A program made the translations under genes and the position numbers. Shown here piece after piece: positions 4,733 through 6,603 of a stretch of 6,603 nucleotides of DNA. The stretch comes from Phormidesmis priestleyi. Its GTDB lineage: Bacteria > Cyanobacteriota > Cyanobacteriia > Phormidesmidales > Phormidesmidaceae. The stretch spans positions 1 through 6,603 of the forward strand of contig QBMP01000248.1 in NCBI GenBank assembly GCA_003242115.1, written 5' to 3'. Every line of letters begins with the position of its first letter. The stretch's first letter is position 1. A model generated the notes under the pieces. That model made no database searches. It saw only the letters and a list, made by a program, of their open reading frames with translations, and had not been told where the DNA came from.

Positions 4733-5122
4733 ATGAAAAATTTGTTAGGGAAAATTTCTTCGCCATCTATATTGCCATCTTTTGCTTGGTTGCCGACTGA
4801 AGGGGTATTGAGCTTGGCTAGCTATGGCAGTATTTTGAGCATTGGTAGTGCGGGTAGCGTTTTGAGTATTGGCAGTGCGGGCAGCATTTTGAGTATCTGT
4901 AGTGCGGGCAGCATTTTGAGTGTGGGCAGTGCGGGTAGCATTTTGAGCTTTATGAGCGCGGGGAGTGTGCTCATAAAGCTCAGTATGGGCAGTCGGCTCA
5001 GCTTTTTAAAAAACCGGGCAGTGCGCAATCGGCCAGTGCGCAATCAGGGAGTGCGCGATCAGGGAGTGGATGATGACATCATTATTCAAGCACCCCTCAA
5101 GCAGCGTGAGGATCACGGCTAA
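4733..5122 (+). CDS. Small Gly-Ser-Ala-Leu nonapeptide-repeat protein of unknown function
   Basis: I do not recognise a named family. The 129-residue product has three parts: a short N-terminus (MKNLLGKISSPSILPSFAWLP, beginning without a clear signal peptide), seven 9-residue repeats at 29-91 with consensus xSAGS(I/V)LS(I/V/F), and a tail of four pentapeptides at 94-113 (NRAVR, NRPVR, NQGVR, DQGVD) ending DDDIIIQAPLKQREDHG. The regular spacing of Gly, small residues and Leu/Ile suggests a solenoid-like stack or self-associating surface. It lacks the Asp of calcium-binding RTX nonapeptides. Neighbouring units use different synonymous codons (GGT/GGC, AGT/AGC, ATT/ATC), which supports selection on the protein. 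Unit 6 (MSAGSVLIK) breaks the pattern where the DNA forms a perfect inverted repeat. An A6 run at 5008-5013 lies in a slippery context. ATG 4733 is the first good in-frame start, but its Shine-Dalgarno is poor. A sensor gene follows 86 bp downstream on the same strand. Confidence 0.75.
   Translation: MKNLLGKISSPSILPSFAWLPTEGVLSLASYGSILSIGSAGSVLSIGSAGSILSICSAGSILSVGSAGSILSFMSAGSVLIKLSMGSRLSFLKNRAVRNRPVRNQGVRDQGVDDDIIIQAPLKQREDHG
4817..5005 (+). repeat. 27-bp tandem repeat, seven in-frame units
   Basis: Seven consecutive 27-bp units encode residues 29-91 of the small repeat protein. Units 2-5 (4844-4951) are closely similar, sharing AGTGCGGG(T/C)AGC and TTTTGAG; units 1, 6 and 7 have diverged. 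A weaker eighth unit may precede it (residues 20-28, ending GVLSL). There are no spacers, so this is a coding minisatellite and not a CRISPR array. Confidence 0.9.
4944..4982. repeat. Perfect 14-bp inverted repeat inside the repeat-protein gene
   Basis: TGAGCTTTATGAGC at 4944-4957 is exactly complementary to GCTCATAAAGCTCA at 4969-4982, with an 11-base interior that can add a G-U and a C-G pair, leaving a 7-base loop. It spans the end of nonapeptide unit 5, all of unit 6 and the start of unit 7. No T-run follows, so it is unlikely to be a terminator. It may be a translational or mRNA-stability stem, or the product of a quasi-palindrome template-switch mutation. Confidence 0.8.
5005..5014 (+). 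other. Candidate -1 ribosomal frameshift site in the repeat-protein gene
   Basis: The bases TTTAAAAAAC read T TTA AAA AAC in the zero frame. They therefore contain two overlapping heptamers of the X XXY YYZ type (T TTA AAA and A AAA AAC) in the correct phase for -1 slippage. The -1 frame continues KPGSAQSASAQSGSARSG and ends at TGA 5071-5073. No strong stem was found immediately downstream. The 14-bp hairpin lies about 22 bases upstream, which is not the usual stimulator position. Activity is unproven, and a plain homopolymer indel history is the simpler reading. Confidence 0.35.
5012..5071 (+). repeat. 15-bp tandem repeat, four units, encoding a pentapeptide tail
   Basis: Four consecutive 15-bp units run from 5012: AACCGGGCAGTGCGC, AATCGGCCAGTGCGC, AATCAGGGAGTGCGC and GATCAGGGAGTGGAT. 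In the zero frame they encode NRAVR, NRPVR, NQGVR and DQGVD. In the -1 frame the same DNA encodes Gly/Ala-Ser-Ala-Gln/Arg-Ser pentads, resembling the preceding nonapeptide repeat. Confidence 0.85.
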
Positions 5123-5197
5123 ATCTTTCAAAAGGTAGATGAGTTCTCTATCTTGTGGGCTATAGGCTCTAAATAAACTGATTAGCGAAGTCCCTCT

Positions 5198-5202
5198 AAA
5201 GG
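5198..5202 (+). promoter_or_regulatory. Ribosome binding site deciding the sensor-gene start
   Basis: AAAGG ends six bases before ATG 5209. The later in-frame ATGs at 5221, 5242 and 5281 have no comparable site, and an in-frame TAA at 5197-5199 rules out a longer product. Confidence 0.55.
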
Positions 5203-5208
5203 TCACAC

Positions 5209-6603
5209 ATGGGCGAAACAATGCCTGAAATAACGTCCAAGATGCCTCTGAACAGAGGGATTTGTGCGGGTGGTAGTGAAATGCAGGTGCTGGTGAAAGC
5301 CACCTTTGGGAGGCCAGATGATTCAGTGGCAAATGATTCAGTGGCAGGAGCAAGCCACACTCAGCCGCTAGGGGCAATTGCCAACTGGCCGAGTAGTTTA
5401 AAAACGGCTGTCAGCATTTGCTTAAATTCTTGCTTTCCGATGGTGGTGTGGTGGGGAAAAGAGTGTCGGCTGATTTACAATGATGCTTTTCGGCCTATTT
5501 TGGGGAGCGATCGCCACCCCCAAGCCCTCGGGCAACCGGCGCAGTCTGTCTTTACTGAAAGCTGGCATATTATTGGGCCTCAGCTCAAGCGAATATTTGT
5601 AACGAAGCAGGCTGATCAAGAAGAAAATCTGCTGATTCCGGTGCGGCGGGCGGGGTATTTAGAAGAGTCTTATTACACCTATTCTTACAGTCCGCTTTTG
5701 GATGAAGCAGGAGAGGTAAGCGGCGTTTTTACGGTGATTAATGAAACCACCAAGCAGGTTTTGAGTGAGCGTAGGCTGATCACCTCTACCCAGCTAGCCG
5801 AACAGGCAGGTGCTTTGGCGACATCCGTCGCTGATGAAAGCCAAACAACAGAAGAAATGTATGAGGGACTCATCAAAACCCTGTCAGAAAATCCGGCTGA
5901 TATTCCGTTTGCGGCGCTGTATCGGCTGAATTCTGCGAAAACCCAGGCCATGCTGTGTGGGCGATCGCCAGCGGCGGCTGAGGATATTTGGCTACCGGAG
6001 CGGATGGATTTTACGCAGCGCGATCCTTGGCGGTTCGAGACAGTGCTGCATTCTCGTGAGGCAATAGTTCTACAAGATTTGCCCCAACGGTTTGGAGAGG
6101 TGCCCAAAGGCGTGTTTGATCTGCCGGTGATGAGTGCGCGGGTAATGCCAGTGCGGGCTTTAAACCTAACGGGAATAGCGGGGCTGCTGATTGTGGGTCT
6201 TAATCCGGCGCGGCAGATGGATGAAGAGTATGCGTCATTTTTAGATCTGCTCACGGGCCATATTGCCAGCGCTCTAGCGAATGCTAACAATCGCTCCACC
6301 GAACAGGCGCTCAAGATTAGTGAGGAGCGCTTTAGAAGCTTTGCTGAATCAAATGTGGTGGGTATTTTGGTGGGTGATGTCAGCGGCGCGGTGAATGAGG
6401 CGAATGATGAGTTTTTGAGAATTGTTGGCTACAGCCGAGAAGATTTGCGATCAGGTAAGCTGCGCTGGACAGACATTACCCCACCTGAGTACTTTTCGGC
6501 TGATGAGGCGGGCATTGCCGAAGCCAGGGAAACAGGCACCTGTACGCCTTACGAAAAAGAATATATTCGCCAAGATGGTAGCCGGGTACCGGTGCTATTA
6601 GGC
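5209..6603 (+). CDS. PAS-GAF-PAS signal-transduction protein, probable sensor histidine kinase, C-terminus cut by window edge
   Basis: The frame is open for 465 codons from ATG 5209 to the right edge. After a short N-terminus, residues 54-185 form a PAS-like module with [24 protein letters not shown] (60-83), [11 protein letters not shown] (89-99), HPQALGQ (103-109), [18 protein letters not shown] (149-166) and [10 protein letters not shown] (172-181). This is the typical first PAS of large cyanobacterial and proteobacterial hybrid sensors. A GAF domain follows at about 212-357, then a second PAS from [11 protein letters not shown] (371-381) through [15 protein letters not shown] (399-413) to DGSRVPVLL at the edge. 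The usual next domains are a HisKA/HATPase kinase, sometimes with receivers, but they lie outside the window, so the kinase call is inference. No transmembrane segment is visible, so sensing is probably cytoplasmic. An in-frame duplication ([10 protein letters not shown], 37-46) enlarges the N-terminal linker. The small repeat-protein gene is 86 bp upstream on the same strand. Confidence 0.9.
   Translation, partial: MGETMPEITSKMPLNRGICAGGSEMQVLVKATFGRPDDSVANDSVAGASHTQPLGAIANWPSSLKTAVSICLNSCFPMVVWWGKECRLIYNDAFRPILGSDRHPQALGQPAQSVFTESWHIIGPQLKRIFVTKQADQEENLLIPVRRAGYLEESYYTYSYSPLLDEAGEVSGVFTVINETTKQVLSERRLITSTQLAEQAGALATSVADESQTTEEMYEGLIKTLSENPADIPFAALYRLNSAKTQAMLCGRSPAAAEDIWLPERMDFTQRDPWRFETVLHSREAIVLQDLPQRFGEVPKGVFDLPVMSARVMPVRALNLTGIAGLLIVGLNPARQMDEEYASFLDLLTGHIASALANANNRSTEQALKISEERFRSFAESNVVGILVGDVSGAVNEANDEFLRIVGYSREDLRSGKLRWTDITPPEYFSADEAGIAEARETGTCTPYEKEYIRQDGSRVPVLLG
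5317..5346 (+). repeat. 15-bp in-frame tandem duplication in the sensor gene
   Basis: GATGATTCAGTGGCA and AATGATTCAGTGGCA are adjacent and differ by one base. They encode DDSVA and NDSVA in the linker just before the first PAS domain. The near identity suggests a recent slippage event. Confidence 0.85.

Noticed and set aside
4817..5005. CRISPR array
   Set aside because: Units are contiguous at 27 bp with no unique spacers and stay in frame as nine codons.
4817..5005. RTX calcium-binding nonapeptides
   Set aside because: The period is 9 and glycines fall at positions 1 and 4, but the calcium-binding aspartate at position 6 and the second glycine are absent.
4822..5043. Minus-strand repeat frame (LPALPILKM type)
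   Set aside because: It is the complement of the 27-bp array. The plus frame has a longer product with N- and C-terminal extensions and synonymous drift between units.
5006..5377. Minus-strand 123-codon frame spanning the repeat-protein tail and sensor start
   Set aside because: Its internal repeats (HSLIA type) are simply the reverse reading of the 15-bp arrays, and it overlaps two better-supported plus-strand genes.
5685..6314. Minus-strand 209-codon open frame opposite the sensor gene
   Set aside because: It is antisense to a clear GAF/PAS coding region and is Ser/Arg-rich with no recognisable domain, the usual look of an antisense shadow.

Overview
The window is cyanobacterial in character. 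The octamer GCGATCGC (HIP1) occurs six times (1078, 1588, 2454, 4567, 5507 and 5961), where about 0.1 would be expected by chance. The encoded families (GT-B glycosyltransferases, a plastid/cyanobacterial-style phosphohexomutase, a PAS-GAF-PAS sensor protein, a DUF4160/DUF2442 pair) also fit a cyanobacterium. The species cannot be named from the sequence alone. The palindrome GCTAGC is also strongly over-represented (14 copies).

Minus strand, read from 4558 down to 1: a DUF4160 gene (4558-4286) overlaps a DUF2442 gene (4341-4069). A 42-bp spacer follows, then a phosphomannomutase/phosphoglucomutase (4026-2494). A 442-bp gene-free stretch rich in inverted repeats comes next (2493-2052). After it come a GT4 glycosyltransferase (2051-891), a 68-bp spacer carrying three 11-bp tandem repeats, and a MurG/GT28-like glycosyltransferase that starts with GTG at 822 and runs off the left edge. 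The mutase could supply hexose-1-phosphate for sugar nucleotides used by the two transferases in a polysaccharide or glycolipid pathway. That link is inferred from proximity, and the long spacer argues against a single simple operon.

Plus strand, divergent from 4733: a small protein made of 9-residue Gly-Ser-Ala-Leu repeats (4733-5122) with a pentapeptide-repeat tail. It is followed 86 bp later by the first 465 residues of a PAS-GAF-PAS signal-transduction protein, probably a histidine kinase, that runs off the right edge.

The most unusual part is the small repeat gene. It contains a perfect 14-bp inverted repeat inside the coding sequence, exactly where the 9-residue pattern breaks. Just downstream is a slippery run in the frame needed for -1 frameshifting (T TTA AAA AAC). 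The -1 frame then continues as a Gly/Ser/Ala repeat and stops after 20 codons, while the zero frame gives an Arg/Val/Asn pentapeptide tail. Short tandem duplications of 10, 11, 15 and 27 bp recur through the window, both in spacers and in frame within genes.
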